Below, piece by piece: positions 27,444 through 37,350 of a stretch of 64,000 nt of DNA. The stretch is from assembly GCA_024103005.1 (NCBI GenBank), contig JAGFJA010000027.1, positions 1-64,000 of the forward strand, read 5' to 3'. The position numbers were made by a program, and so were the translations under genes. The notes below the pieces were generated by a model. The model saw only the letters and a program-made list of their open reading frames with translations, ran no database searches and was not told the DNA's origin. How positions within the stretch are numbered: position 1 is the stretch's first letter; each line of letters starts with the position of its first letter. This stretch comes from Saprospiraceae bacterium. Its GTDB lineage: Bacteria > Bacteroidota > Bacteroidia > Chitinophagales > Saprospiraceae.

Positions 27444-28820
27444 TTAGATCAGACCTTCGAATTGTTTGATTATTTTGTCTGCAAGACTCGTTGCTCTTAC
27501 TTCGTCCCGCGCTTCGCTATACACCCTAATAATAGGTTCTGTATTTGATTGTCTCAACTGTACCCAGCCATCTTCAAAGTCAATTTTTAATCCGTCTATG
27601 GTGCTGATTTCCTCTTTGGAGTATATTTCGATAAGGCCTTGAATAGCTTTCCTAACATCCCAACCGTCTTTGAGTTCGATTTTGTTTTTAGAGATGAAAT
27701 ATTGGGGTAGTTGTGATTTTATTTCTGTGAGTTTCAAATTGTTCTTTGCCATATAGGTCAGCATAAAAGCAATACCTACCAGGGCATCTCTGCCATAATG
27801 CAGCTCAGGATATATTACACCTCCATTTCCTTCACCTCCGATGACGGCATTCACTTCCTTCATTTTATTGACGACATTGACTTCACCTACGGCAGCCGAA
27901 AAATATTCATTTCCGAATGCTTGGGTGACATCTCTCAGGCCTCGTGTTGATGAAAGGTTAGATACGGTAGAACCGGGAGTAACGGATAAAATATATTTAG
28001 CTATGGCTACAAGTGTATTTTCTTCACCCAATAAGGTGCCATCTTCACATATAAAGCTCAGCCTGTCCACATCGGGGTCAACTGCAATGCCCAAATTTGC
28101 TTTGTTACGGACTACTTCATTGCATAATTCTTCCAGATGCTGTGCCAATGGTTCCGGATTATGAGCAAATTTTCCGGTCATCTCCGAATTAAGCAGGATT
28201 ACTTCACATCCCAGGGCTTCAAGCAGGGGACCAACTGAAATGGTGCCTGTAGAATTGATACAATCGACGACGACTTTATATTTTTGAGTCCGGATACTTT
28301 CTGAATCAACTAAGGATAGCTTTAGTATTTCATCGATGTGATACTTTATAAGATCAGGAGTCTCTTCAATATGGCCAAGAGACATTACGTCATTGAATGA
28401 ATACTGTTGATTAGCGGCTAGATCTATAACATTTTGCCCAAGTTCTGCACTGATAAATTCTCCCTTGTGATTCAGCAATTTCAAGGCATTCCATTGAACA
28501 GGATTATGACTGGCTGTAATAATAATCCCGGCATCCGTCTTCAGATGCTTAACAGCCATTTCGATGGTTGGTGTAGTTGACAGACCTGCATTAAAGACTT
28601 TAAATCCTTGTGCGACTAAGGTCTGGGCGCATAATTGAAGAATCATATCACCCGAAATTCTTCCGTCACGACCAATGACGATGGATGGCGTCAGATTGCC
28701 TTTTTTTATAATTTCTCCGAATGCTGCTGTCATCTCAACGATGTCAACCGGAGTCAGATTGTCACCCGGTCTGCCGCCAATTGTGCCACGCATCCCGGAA
28801 ATTGATTTAATAAGTGTCAA
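27444..28820 (-). CDS. glmM: Phosphoglucosamine mutase-like phosphohexomutase
   Basis: 458 residues, four-domain alpha-D-phosphohexomutase. The N-terminal substrate loop is ISGMRGTIGGRPGDNLTP. The phosphoserine loop is GIIITASHNPVQWNALKLL, the metal loop VDPDVDRLSFICEDGTLLGEE, the sugar-binding loop GGEGNGGVIYPELHYGRDA, and the phosphate-binding loop RQSNTEPIIRVYSEA. In Bacteroidota this long form is generally annotated GlmM (glucosamine-6-P to glucosamine-1-P, for cell-wall UDP-GlcNAc), but phosphomannomutase or phosphoglucomutase activity cannot be excluded. It follows ferritin by 28 bases on the same strand. Confidence 0.88.
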   Translation of the reverse strand: MTLIKSISGMRGTIGGRPGDNLTPVDIVEMTAAFGEIIKKGNLTPSIVIGRDGRISGDMILQLCAQTLVAQGFKVFNAGLSTTPTIEMAVKHLKTDAGIIITASHNPVQWNALKLLNHKGEFISAELGQNVIDLAANQQYSFNDVMSLGHIEETPDLIKYHIDEILKLSLVDSESIRTQKYKVVVDCINSTGTISVGPLLEALGCEVILLNSEMTGKFAHNPEPLAQHLEELCNEVVRNKANLGIAVDPDVDRLSFICEDGTLLGEENTLVAIAKYILSVTPGSTVSNLSSTRGLRDVTQAFGNEYFSAAVGEVNVVNKMKEVNAVIGGEGNGGVIYPELHYGRDALVGIAFMLTYMAKNNLKLTEIKSQLPQYFISKNKIELKDGWDVRKAIQGLIEIYSKEEISTIDGLKIDFEDGWVQLRQSNTEPIIRVYSEARDEVRATSLADKIIKQFEGLI

Positions 28821-28848
28821 TTGAAAATATTTAACTATGTCTTAAAAA

Positions 28849-29367
28849 TTAATTGGTAGTAGCCTTAGCGACTTGCTGAGCATTGATGGTTTCTACTTCC
28901 TTGTCAATATAGTAAAGTGACTGCGGTCCGTCACCTATGAGTTTGATTTTGTCCAAAATACTACGCATCAATGCTTCCTCTTCTCTCTGTTCGATTACAT
29001 ACCATTGCAAGAAGTTGAATGTATCCGAATTGTCTTCCTTGGTGCACAAGTCAACTAGTTGATGAATAGAACGTGTTACCTTTTTTTCATGTTCATACAC
29101 GCTGTGCATCAAAGAAACAATAGAGTCGAACCGAACCGGTGGCTGATTTACCTGAGGAATTACCGGTATGGCGTCAACATCCAGCATATAATCTATGATT
29201 TTTAACATGTGCATATTTTCTTCCTCTGATTGCCGCCGTAAGAATGCTGCACATCCCTTCAATCCTTTATGCTCACACCAGCAGGACATGGATAGGTACA
29301 GGAAAGATGCGTATCCTTCCATTTCTATTTGCTTGTTTAGTGCCGATGTTAAATTTTCAGATACCAT
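28849..29367 (-). CDS. ftnA: Non-heme ferritin (FtnA type)
   Basis: 172 residues. A four-helix iron-storage protein that forms 24-mers and oxidises Fe(II) at a di-iron ferroxidase site. Ligand motifs: LNKQIEMEGYASFLYLSMSCW (Glu17-type), RRQSEEENMHMLKI (Glu/His pair) and the later QWYVIEQREEEALM. No heme-binding methionine pattern of bacterioferritin is evident. It lies 28 bases upstream of the glmM-like gene on the same strand, so the two may share a transcript. Confidence 0.95.
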   Translation of the reverse strand: MVSENLTSALNKQIEMEGYASFLYLSMSCWCEHKGLKGCAAFLRRQSEEENMHMLKIIDYMLDVDAIPVIPQVNQPPVRFDSIVSLMHSVYEHEKKVTRSIHQLVDLCTKEDNSDTFNFLQWYVIEQREEEALMRSILDKIKLIGDGPQSLYYIDKEVETINAQQVAKATTN

Positions 29368-29476
29368 ATGCTTTTATTTTGTTTGCAAATATAATATAGA
29401 ATGTACTTTATGAGGAATGTTAATATATATTAATAAATATAATGTGTATAAAACTAAAACACAATCATTCAATATC

Positions 29477-29938
29477 TTATATTTTCCCCAAAATTTGGTT
29501 GGCGTGATCTTTAGCAATTACTTTGGTAAAAATCTTTTGAATAATTCCCTTCTCATCGATGAGAAAGGTTGTTCGCAAGATTCCCATATATTTTCTGCCA
29601 TAAAGTTGTTTTTCGCCCCAAACACCGTAAGCTTTGGCTGCTTCCAGGGATTCATCTGCCAGCAGGGTATAGGGTAAATTTTGCTTTTCAATAAACTTTT
29701 TATGGCTTTTGACTGAATCAGGACTGATCCCTATAACTTCGTAACCTGCTTGTTTTAATTCGGCATAAAAATCCCTTAAATTACACACTTCAGTGGTACA
29801 CGTCGGAGTATTATCTTTCGGATAAAAGAAAAGTACTAATTTTTTTCCTTTGAAATTTTCAGGACTGACCAATTTACCATCCTGATTGAACAGTGAGAAA
29901 GTCGGTGCTTTGTCACCTGTTTTCAATTCAACTGACAT
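29477..29938 (-). CDS. bcp: Thioredoxin-dependent thiol peroxidase (Bcp/PrxQ)
   Basis: 153 residues. Thioredoxin-fold peroxiredoxin reducing hydrogen and organic peroxides. The active site YPKDNTPTCTTEVCNLRD has the peroxidatic Cys in P-T-C-T and the PrxQ resolving Cys five residues later. It follows the M23 gene by 6 bases, so it is translated from the same transcript. Confidence 0.96.
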   Translation of the reverse strand: MSVELKTGDKAPTFSLFNQDGKLVSPENFKGKKLVLFFYPKDNTPTCTTEVCNLRDFYAELKQAGYEVIGISPDSVKSHKKFIEKQNLPYTLLADESLEAAKAYGVWGEKQLYGRKYMGILRTTFLIDEKGIIQKIFTKVIAKDHANQILGKI

Positions 29939-29944
29939 AATCTG

Positions 29945-31693
29945 TTATTTTAAAAAGGCCGAAGTATATACCTTTGTATTATTCAAAGCATCGAACACCT
30001 CCAGCCTGAATGTATGTTTTCCTTTAGGAAACTTAGGAGGAAACACATATTTTATCGTTTTTGTTTTGAGGTCGTATTGCATGGGTATATATATATCATC
30101 GATATATGTCCGATAATTGAGGTAGGGTGTTTGACCTGTAGGGACAACGTTGTCATCAATTTTAAAGACAATCTTTGAGGTTCTTGTAAGATTTTTACTG
30201 AAAATAATTGGTGTAAGTCTTGGAGGCAGGCTGTCTATAGCAATAGCAAATGATCCGAATGCTCTCACGGGAGCCACCAACCAGTCACCTTCCCAGGTTC
30301 CGCCCCAGTTGGACCATTCTCCATTGGCATCGATACCGGCAATATATGCTTTTTGTCTTAAGGTCGGAGGAATGGAGTCAGCCAGGATTTTACAGGTGTA
30401 ATAGTCATAAACCGGAATATCCGGATTGCCTATTTCGAATATTTTGGAGAATGTTTTACCGGGAAGTGCGTCTTTTTTGGATATCTTTAGGTATTGGTTT
30501 TTAAAAAAAGTTCTCTCTGTAAAAATTACTTGAAGACCTGTATCGCTTACAATATTTGTTTTATTATAGGCAAAAAAATAATTATGTTCGGGCAAAGGAA
30601 AGAGAGCAGCTCCGGGTTTCCTTTTGACATAAAACTCCATGACGGAGGTGTTTTTATTGAAATCCGTCACTTCGAATCTTACTTTTTTCTTTTCATTTTC
30701 CCTGAGATCTATGATTCCTCTCTTTTGTTGATATTTGATGATTTGGAGTAAGTTTCCGGGTAGGGTAAAACATTTGTGCACATAATTCCTTTTTCTCCTT
30801 TGCTCAGGGTAGTCGATATGTGCATTGATCATTCTGGTTTTATCGAAAGAAACAGAGTCCATTTGTATAAAATATAGCAAACTGTCATTGAGAAACAATT
30901 TGATGGAATATACGCCGTTTTTGTTCCAATTTTCTTCCTGACCGTCACGTGTATTGATACCGAGTCCTATTTGAGGAGACAAAGTGAAAATGGTATCTCC
31001 CGGTGCAGGCACAAAGATTGAACCTCTTTTTCTCGCCATCAGGTTTCTGGCATTGAATTCATCCATATTTTGGTCAAGATCATATATTCTGGCATAACTG
31101 ATGCCCGGTGCCTGTTTATCCGCACTTAATAATCCAAAAAACAGTGGGTTTATCGGTTCCTCCGTCACTGTTTCCCTTATTTCAAAATGTAGGTGTGCAC
31201 CGTTGGAGGAGCCTGTATTTCCCATTTTCCCAATAATCTGACCTTTTTTGATGCGTATCAGGGTAGAATCCGGGTAATACTGGATATCAAACCTTTGCTG
31301 CCTTGTCTGTTCTTCTAGTGCGTATTGGGTTATTTCAGGACTGTAACCCTGCAAATGACCATACACACTGGTAAATCCATTTGGATGGTCGATATAGAGT
31401 GCATTACCATAACCTGTGGGACTAATCCCAATTCTCGACACATAACCGTCAGCTACGGCATAAATGTTGTCTCCTTGTGCCCCTGTGGCTGATTTTATAT
31501 CTATACCTGTATGAAAATGATTAGGACGTAGTTCGCAGAAGGTCCCTGCCAACTTAATTGGATGATCTACCGGACTCCTGAAGTAATCCGTACGAATGAC
31601 TGGTTTTGGTCTTGGCGGAGGCGTCGGATTCGGCTGGTTCTGTGCCTTGCATGCAAAAAGCTGGACCAGCAGAAAAACGTAAAAATGTAGCAT
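29945..31693 (-). CDS. M23 family metallopeptidase (secreted)
   Basis: 582 residues. N-terminal signal sequence MLHFYVFLLVQLFACKAQ (possible lipoprotein at the Cys). An M23 LytM domain at about residues 35-170 has complete zinc ligands: FHTGIDIKS (H-x3-D), YGHLQGY and the terminal HLHFEI motif. It is followed by a long beta-sandwich region to the end (PPKFPKGKHTFRLEVFDALNN). Likely cleaves peptidoglycan cross-links in the periplasm. Its start overlaps the meaB stop (TAATG), and bcp follows by 6 bases, giving a meaB-M23-bcp operon. Confidence 0.92.
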   Translation of the reverse strand: MLHFYVFLLVQLFACKAQNQPNPTPPPRPKPVIRTDYFRSPVDHPIKLAGTFCELRPNHFHTGIDIKSATGAQGDNIYAVADGYVSRIGISPTGYGNALYIDHPNGFTSVYGHLQGYSPEITQYALEEQTRQQRFDIQYYPDSTLIRIKKGQIIGKMGNTGSSNGAHLHFEIRETVTEEPINPLFFGLLSADKQAPGISYARIYDLDQNMDEFNARNLMARKRGSIFVPAPGDTIFTLSPQIGLGINTRDGQEENWNKNGVYSIKLFLNDSLLYFIQMDSVSFDKTRMINAHIDYPEQRRKRNYVHKCFTLPGNLLQIIKYQQKRGIIDLRENEKKKVRFEVTDFNKNTSVMEFYVKRKPGAALFPLPEHNYFFAYNKTNIVSDTGLQVIFTERTFFKNQYLKISKKDALPGKTFSKIFEIGNPDIPVYDYYTCKILADSIPPTLRQKAYIAGIDANGEWSNWGGTWEGDWLVAPVRAFGSFAIAIDSLPPRLTPIIFSKNLTRTSKIVFKIDDNVVPTGQTPYLNYRTYIDDIYIPMQYDLKTKTIKYVFPPKFPKGKHTFRLEVFDALNNTKVYTSAFLK

Positions 31694-32688
31694 TATCCTT
31701 TTAATTGAAACCTTCTTTTTAATGTTAATAATTGATTTTCAATGGCAATAGGAACGGGCAGTTTGGTATCACTTTTTTCCTCAATATATGATTCAAGTGC
31801 AAATTTTACTGATTCATCCCTGGATATCAAGTCCGTTAGTCTGCGTAATAAGCCTAACTTATACCACTTTATTTGTTGTGCCTGACGTTTTTTCAGCCAT
31901 TCTCCTGATTTTTTCAGTTCATTGGCATTATTGAGGATTAAATCCCTGAGTCTATCAAGATTTTTGCCGGTTGTCGCCGAAATGCTGATGATATCAGGAA
32001 CTTTTTGTCTTTCATTTTTTAAGATTCGTAGTGATTGCTTAATATGCAATATCGACTCATTGCAGGCTTGTATCAGGTCATTGTCATATTTGGTTATGGC
32101 AATAAGATCGGCAACTTCCATAATTCCTTTTTTAATGCCCTGAAGTTCATCTCCTCCCGCCGGGTTTAATAATAAGAGGAAAATATCGGTCATGTCCTTT
32201 ACTTCTATTTCAGACTGTCCCACTCCGACGGTTTCTATAAAGATGAAGTCATAACCGGCTGCTTCACACAGTAAGATACTTTCCCGGGTTGACTGATTTA
32301 CTCCACCTAATTCGAGGCCTGAGGGACTGGGACGGACATAAGCAGAAGGATGAGCAGCGAGGTTATTCATCCGAGTCTTATCACCTAATATACTTCCTCC
32401 GGACCTTTCACTTGAAGGGTCCACAGCCAGTACTGCCACTTTGTAACCATTTTCTACCAGTATCAATCCAAGTGCTTCTATCAGGGTACTTTTTCCCACA
32501 CCCGGAGGGCCTGTAACGGCGATTTTTATAGATTCAGGGTATTCGTTTTGGCAAAGGCTGATTAAATCTAGAGCTTTTTGCCTATGTGCTTCATTACTCG
32601 ATTCAACCCAAGTGATGGCCCTTGCTAAAAATATTTTATCGCCCTTGATAAGGTTGTCATAAACTTGATTTACAGCCGGATCGAACAA
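31693..32688 (-). CDS. meaB: Methylmalonyl-CoA mutase-associated GTPase MeaB (ArgK family)
   Basis: 331 residues. A G3E-family GTPase chaperone that gates cobalamin loading and protects methylmalonyl-CoA mutase. P-loop GPPGVGKSTLIEAL; switch and Mg2+ motifs VLAVDPSSERSGGSILGDKTRM and IFIETVGVGQSE; base specificity ITKYDND (the TKxD motif of the family). The start is a TTG at 32688: no ATG lies upstream in frame before hydrophobic non-family sequence, and the residues after the TTG (FDPAVNQVYDNLIKGDKIFLARAIT) align with normal MeaB N-termini. The mutase is not in this window. Confidence 0.94.
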   Translation of the reverse strand: MFDPAVNQVYDNLIKGDKIFLARAITWVESSNEAHRQKALDLISLCQNEYPESIKIAVTGPPGVGKSTLIEALGLILVENGYKVAVLAVDPSSERSGGSILGDKTRMNNLAAHPSAYVRPSPSGLELGGVNQSTRESILLCEAAGYDFIFIETVGVGQSEIEVKDMTDIFLLLLNPAGGDELQGIKKGIMEVADLIAITKYDNDLIQACNESILHIKQSLRILKNERQKVPDIISISATTGKNLDRLRDLILNNANELKKSGEWLKKRQAQQIKWYKLGLLRRLTDLISRDESVKFALESYIEEKSDTKLPVPIAIENQLLTLKRRFQLKG

Positions 32689-32784
32689 CTTGTTTAAATT
32701 TTGGCTAAATGTGATAACTAATTTAATGATAAAGCAGATGAGAAATAATCTACATCTACTTTATTCATTTTAGGAATTTAAAAA

Positions 32785-35397
32785 TTATCTATAGAGGGTC
32801 ACTTCACCTCTTCTGGAGTCTATGATTCCTCCTTGAAGCAGTTGGTATTTCACTATAAACACATAAGTGTCACTTGGCGCTTCTTTCCCTTTGTAATTTC
32901 CATCCCAGCCATTGTTGGAATTCTTCTCACTGTAAACTTCCTGTCCCCAGCGATTGACGATGGTGAGTTCAAGTAGCTTCACACCATCCGGAATGACTGC
33001 CTTAAAAACATCATTTTTGGAGTCTCCGTTGGGAGAAAAAGCATTCGGCATATTGATATAAGGTGTGATACCTGAAACCTGAATTTTGCCTGAACCTAAG
33101 CAATAGTTGCCATTACCCGGTAATAAGAAGGCCTCTATAAGGTCATTTTTAGATTCCAGGACAATTTCATGGCTGCTTCCATGTACACCAAGGTCTCTTC
33201 CGTTGATTTTCCACTGATAGCTGGCACCCGGAACCGGGTTGACTACGCTGGCTGTGACCGGATTTCCTATAGCTACATTATCTGGAGGTGAAACTGTTAT
33301 TTCAAATACTGAAGGCGGACTGATTTTTACGTTAACTCCGCCATAGGCAGGGCAACCATCCTGTATGCCGGATACCACGAAGTTCAGGTCGGAATCTGTT
33401 GTTAAAGTCGTTGTCGGACAATCTTTACAACTGGTTTTTTCGCCCGGTGACCACGATATATTTTCCGCAGCCGATGTGACACTTACTTCAACAGGTTCAT
33501 TGGGGCAAATGGTAGTATCTGTTACGGTAAGCCCGATGTATTGTTTGTTGATGTGTACAGTCATACTCCCTTCTCCGGGACAGCCATCCGCTTTTCCGGT
33601 CACGGTATAGGTCGTTGTATTTGCTGTTGTGATTACTGCTGTCTTACAGTCATTGCTGCAGGTTACTCCTTCGGAAGGCTTCCATTCCAGATCTGTCATA
33701 TCCGTGACAACATCCACTTTTACAGGTTCATTTTCACAAACGAGCGTATCATTCAGAGAGAATTGAATCTTTGGGATTTTTACATAAATCTGCAAAGAAT
33801 CATAACGTACACAGGCATGGTTTCCTGTCTTACGAATGTAAAGGAATGTGTCCTGTGTGATGACGGCCAGATTCAATTGGTTTGTCGGATCGACGGCACC
33901 CAAAGCATTTCCCCAATCGAAAGTGATGTCGGGATATAAGGTTTTGTCGTACTGAGGAGAAAATATAGCTACGGTTTCACCCTTACAATAAAAAGGTTTG
34001 ACGGGCTGATAATCCAGTGGTATTTCCGGAATACTGTCCACTCTTACAACGACAGTTTCCGTATATACACAGCTTCCGACGACGAAAGTACCGGTATAGG
34101 TAGTAGTCACGGTAGGTTTTGCATAAAACGAACTGTCATTGATAGCTACAAAGGTAGAGTCTGAAGGTGTCCAGGTGACTTTTGTTGTCTTAGGACTGAA
34201 TGAATACTCTATTTTAGTGCTGTCACCCTTGCACAGCTCCACATGATCAGGTGTTTTTAAGTCAAATCGACCCTCATTTACCTTGATATGGAAGTCGTGT
34301 TCAAATGAGCATTGCTTGTCGGTAGAAGTTATTTTAACTTTGTATATAGCATCTTTTACCGCCGGGTAGTATGGATGGTCAATATCTGTGAAGTTGATGC
34401 CGGCCGAAGGGTCGAATTCATAAAATTTAGCCTTTGAAAAGTCACCGAAAGATACAGGAACCTTATAACAGACGGTTGTATCAGTAAAAGGAGGAATATA
34501 TTCAGTACCCGGTCTTAATCTTATCGTCAGGGTATCATAAGTGGTGCAGTTATTTGCAGTGTAGGATACGATGACTTGTGTCTGCTCAGAGATAAGTACC
34601 TGCTGTGTATTTGTATTTTGAACCGGGAATAATTCGGCAGGTTGCCATGAAAAAACACCTCCCGGTATAGATACACTTGCAGTCAGATGGATGGTTTCGC
34701 TGCCGCAAAGGGTGTCTTTATCTGAAGTCAGGTTTAAATCCGGATTGAAAAAATTAATTTTGATTTTATCGGTAGATTGACAAGTTCCTATGGTTGCATT
34801 CAGGCTGACTTCCCCTGATACGGGTGAAATATACTTTGTGATCTGATTTGTTGGATCATTGACACTTGTCGTTGGTGTCCATGCAAACGTGTTTCCGTCT
34901 GAGGCAGTGAGCGTAATATCAACTCCCGGGCAGGCAGTAATGTCCTGACCATCATTAATAGTTACGTTAAAGTCATCTTCGATATAGAGGGTATGAGTAG
35001 CAACTTGCTGGCCATTGCTCAGGTCAGTTATAGTGATAATAATGTCTTCACGACCTTCAGGAATCCCGTCCTTGATAACATGGATAGGCAATGTAAATTG
35101 CGAAGCGTTGGCATCCAGGCTGATGGTATCACTTTGAAAATTAGTGAACGTATAATCTAAATTGAATGTCGCAGAACCGCCAAGGCTGACTAAAAATTTT
35201 TTATTTCCGATTGTCGCGCTAGTCGTAAAAATAATGGTACCATCCACCGCATCGCAATTTTCATAAAAAGCACTTCCTCCTGAGTTGTATTCTACAGTAA
35301 TCTGGTCAAGAGGTGGATTAGCTGCCTGAGTACTATTTGTGAAGGTGATTGATAAAATAAATAGAATCAGACTGAAAGTCGTTATTTTAGATGACAT
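32785..35397 (-). CDS. Large secreted beta-sandwich protein with T9SS type B (gliding-motility) sorting domain
   Basis: 870 residues. Signal peptide 1-25. A Calx-beta-like module lies at about 30-145. Repeated PKD/Ig-like segments then run from about 150 to 780, each with a pattern of a Cys, a T-V-C or S-I-C-P element and TWTPS/SWSPG-like strands. The last 90 residues form a CHU_C/gliding-motility-associated domain: NMPNAFSPNGDSKNDVFK, TIVNRWGQEVY, NGWDGNYKGKEAPSDTYVF, GEVTLYR. The protein should be exported by T9SS and attached to the surface as an adhesin. There is no catalytic motif. Confidence 0.92.
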   Translation of the reverse strand: MSSKITTFSLILFILSITFTNSTQAANPPLDQITVEYNSGGSAFYENCDAVDGTIIFTTSATIGNKKFLVSLGGSATFNLDYTFTNFQSDTISLDANASQFTLPIHVIKDGIPEGREDIIITITDLSNGQQVATHTLYIEDDFNVTINDGQDITACPGVDITLTASDGNTFAWTPTTSVNDPTNQITKYISPVSGEVSLNATIGTCQSTDKIKINFFNPDLNLTSDKDTLCGSETIHLTASVSIPGGVFSWQPAELFPVQNTNTQQVLISEQTQVIVSYTANNCTTYDTLTIRLRPGTEYIPPFTDTTVCYKVPVSFGDFSKAKFYEFDPSAGINFTDIDHPYYPAVKDAIYKVKITSTDKQCSFEHDFHIKVNEGRFDLKTPDHVELCKGDSTKIEYSFSPKTTKVTWTPSDSTFVAINDSSFYAKPTVTTTYTGTFVVGSCVYTETVVVRVDSIPEIPLDYQPVKPFYCKGETVAIFSPQYDKTLYPDITFDWGNALGAVDPTNQLNLAVITQDTFLYIRKTGNHACVRYDSLQIYVKIPKIQFSLNDTLVCENEPVKVDVVTDMTDLEWKPSEGVTCSNDCKTAVITTANTTTYTVTGKADGCPGEGSMTVHINKQYIGLTVTDTTICPNEPVEVSVTSAAENISWSPGEKTSCKDCPTTTLTTDSDLNFVVSGIQDGCPAYGGVNVKISPPSVFEITVSPPDNVAIGNPVTASVVNPVPGASYQWKINGRDLGVHGSSHEIVLESKNDLIEAFLLPGNGNYCLGSGKIQVSGITPYINMPNAFSPNGDSKNDVFKAVIPDGVKLLELTIVNRWGQEVYSEKNSNNGWDGNYKGKEAPSDTYVFIVKYQLLQGGIIDSRRGEVTLYR

Positions 35398-35455
35398 AAA
35401 TTATATTTAAAATCTGCTGTAAACATAGTTATTTATTACAAAAAGACCAAATATT

Positions 35456-35836
35456 TTAATTACACGCATCCATCCATAACCTGACTGAATCGAGTGCAAC
35501 ACTATGTCTTTGATTATCTTGCAGGGATAGAAGGTAATTTATCAAATTGGTCATGTCTGCCTCTGAAATATTAGGATTGGCAGGCATTTTGACGGGGTTG
35601 AGATAGTTGCTGTCTTGAGGCGTGCCGTGCAGAACCAAACAAGGTATCAACCCGGGGGATGACCGAATGATTTTTGATGTTTTCAGGGACGGATAAAGTG
35701 ATACCAGTCCTTGACCCTTATCGCCATGACAATTGGCACATTTCTCTTTATACAGAGCTTTCCCTTGAGGGTAAGGAGCACAGCCCATATACATACAGAA
35801 CAACAAGGAAAAAAATATAAGGTATTGCTTAATCAT
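35456..35836 (-). CDS. Small c-type cytochrome
   Basis: 126 residues. Signal peptide with lipobox-like YMGC. A single heme motif CANCH (KCANCHGDKGQGLVSLYPSLKTS) and the downstream Met ligand in VKMPANPNIS define a class I cytochrome c. It overlaps the SCO1 gene by 4 bases (ATGA), so the two are translationally coupled; electron transfer in the periplasm next to a copper-dependent oxidase is plausible. Confidence 0.93.
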   Translation of the reverse strand: MIKQYLIFFSLLFCMYMGCAPYPQGKALYKEKCANCHGDKGQGLVSLYPSLKTSKIIRSSPGLIPCLVLHGTPQDSNYLNPVKMPANPNISEADMTNLINYLLSLQDNQRHSVALDSVRLWMDACN

Positions 35837-36438
35837 TCAGAATCAAGCAATTGTTGGATTTTAGGTATTAATTTATCGACGTCCTCCGGAATAGTGCCAT
35901 TACAAAATGCACGGATGTGTCTGTCTTTATCTACCAGAATAATATAACCACTGTGGTTAAAACCTCCCGGAGTATCAGGATCTTCAAGCACAATACTCAT
36001 ATAGTTTTTGGATATGCCGAAAATATCTTCCTTCTTCCCGGTAACAAACCGCCATTTATCATCATTTATGTGTAACTTGTCTGCATAAGCCTTAAGTCGG
36101 GGTACCGAATCATGGCGGGTGTCAATGGAATGGGATAAAAATGCGACACGGTCGTCTTTAGCAAAGTGCTCATAAATACGTAACATCTGACCGGTTACGA
36201 TTGGGCAAATAGTGGGGCAGGAGGTAAAGAAGAAGTCCGTCAGGTAAATCTTATTTTTAAAGGTCTCTGCATTGACCGGACGCCCCAGCTGATCGATAAA
36301 ATTAAAATCCGGAATGGATGGTTTGTCATCAGGGTTTTCTTTTATTCCCAAATATGGAAGTGGTTGAGGCGATTGCTTACAAGAAGGAAGGATAACTGAA
36401 AAGCCGATTAATAAAAGTGCGAATATCTTGATATTCAT
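35833..36438 (-). CDS. SCO1/SenC family copper chaperone
   Basis: 201 residues. Lipoprotein signal (VILPSC). A thioredoxin-fold SCO domain has the copper-binding Cys pair in FFFTSCPTICPIVTGQM and the conserved His in GGFNHSGYIILVDKDRHI. SCO proteins deliver copper to the CuA site of cytochrome c oxidase. It lies 23 bases downstream of a lipoprotein gene and is fused translationally to a cytochrome c gene. The cytochrome oxidase itself is not in the window. Confidence 0.95.
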   Translation of the reverse strand: MNIKIFALLLIGFSVILPSCKQSPQPLPYLGIKENPDDKPSIPDFNFIDQLGRPVNAETFKNKIYLTDFFFTSCPTICPIVTGQMLRIYEHFAKDDRVAFLSHSIDTRHDSVPRLKAYADKLHINDDKWRFVTGKKEDIFGISKNYMSIVLEDPDTPGGFNHSGYIILVDKDRHIRAFCNGTIPEDVDKLIPKIQQLLDSE

Positions 36439-36461
36439 GATGCTGTATAGACCTACTTTAA

Positions 36462-36956
36462 TTATTTTATAGGTGTATTTTTTAGTGTCATCTGAGCTAC
36501 TTTAATACTTTCGCTCATGGTCATCTTCACACCTTCAATTTTCGCACGCTCCGATTCCAAAAAGGTTTGCCTTACCTTGTCGGATTTTATGGTGTCATAA
36601 TTTTCCTTAAAATTAAACATCCAGTCAGACATCATATTATCAGCCCTGTTAAGTTCCGACATTGCATGCCTAAACTGATTTCTGTATTCTTCACTACCAT
36701 TAAGGGCATCTATGGAGTCCATTTTCATTCTTACGTTTTGTTTCAATACTTCGATGTCATTCATTTGAGGCATAATCTCGTCATGGATGGTCATGATTTC
36801 ATTAAAAAGCGGGGGTTGAGTACTGTCCACTGTGGATACTTGGCCGGCAGAAGCTGAATTCGCTGTAGCGTCTTTACTGTCAGCCGTAGAATCATTTTTG
36901 CAACTGCAAAAAGAACTTAAGAGGAAGATAAAAAATACAAACCTGGATAAATTCAT
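36462..36956 (-). CDS. Helical lipoprotein of unknown function in SCO1/cytochrome c operon
   Basis: 164 residues. Lipobox SSFCSC, then an Ala/Ser/Thr-rich low-complexity linker (about 22-48) and a helical body rich in Met, Glu and Asn to the end. Related Bacteroidota proteins are sometimes given odd viral A-type inclusion names, which say nothing about role. First gene of the three-gene SCO1/cytochrome c operon; a link to copper or respiration is inferred from position only. Confidence 0.75.
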   Translation of the reverse strand: MNLSRFVFFIFLLSSFCSCKNDSTADSKDATANSASAGQVSTVDSTQPPLFNEIMTIHDEIMPQMNDIEVLKQNVRMKMDSIDALNGSEEYRNQFRHAMSELNRADNMMSDWMFNFKENYDTIKSDKVRQTFLESERAKIEGVKMTMSESIKVAQMTLKNTPIK

Positions 36957-37350
36957 GGATAATAATTTGAGGTAAAAGTAATCAAATTTTTTAATATGTG
37001 GATGCTGTCTGAGGATATTGTGCGTATAATAAACAGCACTTTTATACTAAAAAGATATAAGGATGTGAGGTTTAAAGGATTAAAATCATAGCCTATTGGT
37101 TAGCCAAATTTTTATTATCAAATGGAGTGTCATATCTTAATATTTCTTTTTTATGATAAAATAAGGTTTAGATTTAAAAAATCAATGCATTAGAATTCTG
37201 TTTTTTTCTTAGAAGGAGTATTGCTTAAAACAGTAATGCTTGGTTTATAAAATACTGTTGATGATCAACGGTATATCCCATTGATTTTTGTGTATTTAGT
37301 ATGATTTATGAATAATTTAAATTTGATTTATCAGATAGATTTACGCAATG
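36957..37350. other. Intergenic region, no gene seen
   Basis: About 394 AT-rich bases between the 5' end of the lipoprotein-SCO1 operon and the 3' end of the DUF5682 gene. No ORF, hairpin or RNA could be supported. Confidence 0.5.

Noticed and set aside
32686..32760. N-terminal extension of MeaB upstream of the TTG start
   Set aside because: The frame is open but contains no start codon and gives hydrophobic sequence unlike MeaB; the TTG start aligns well.
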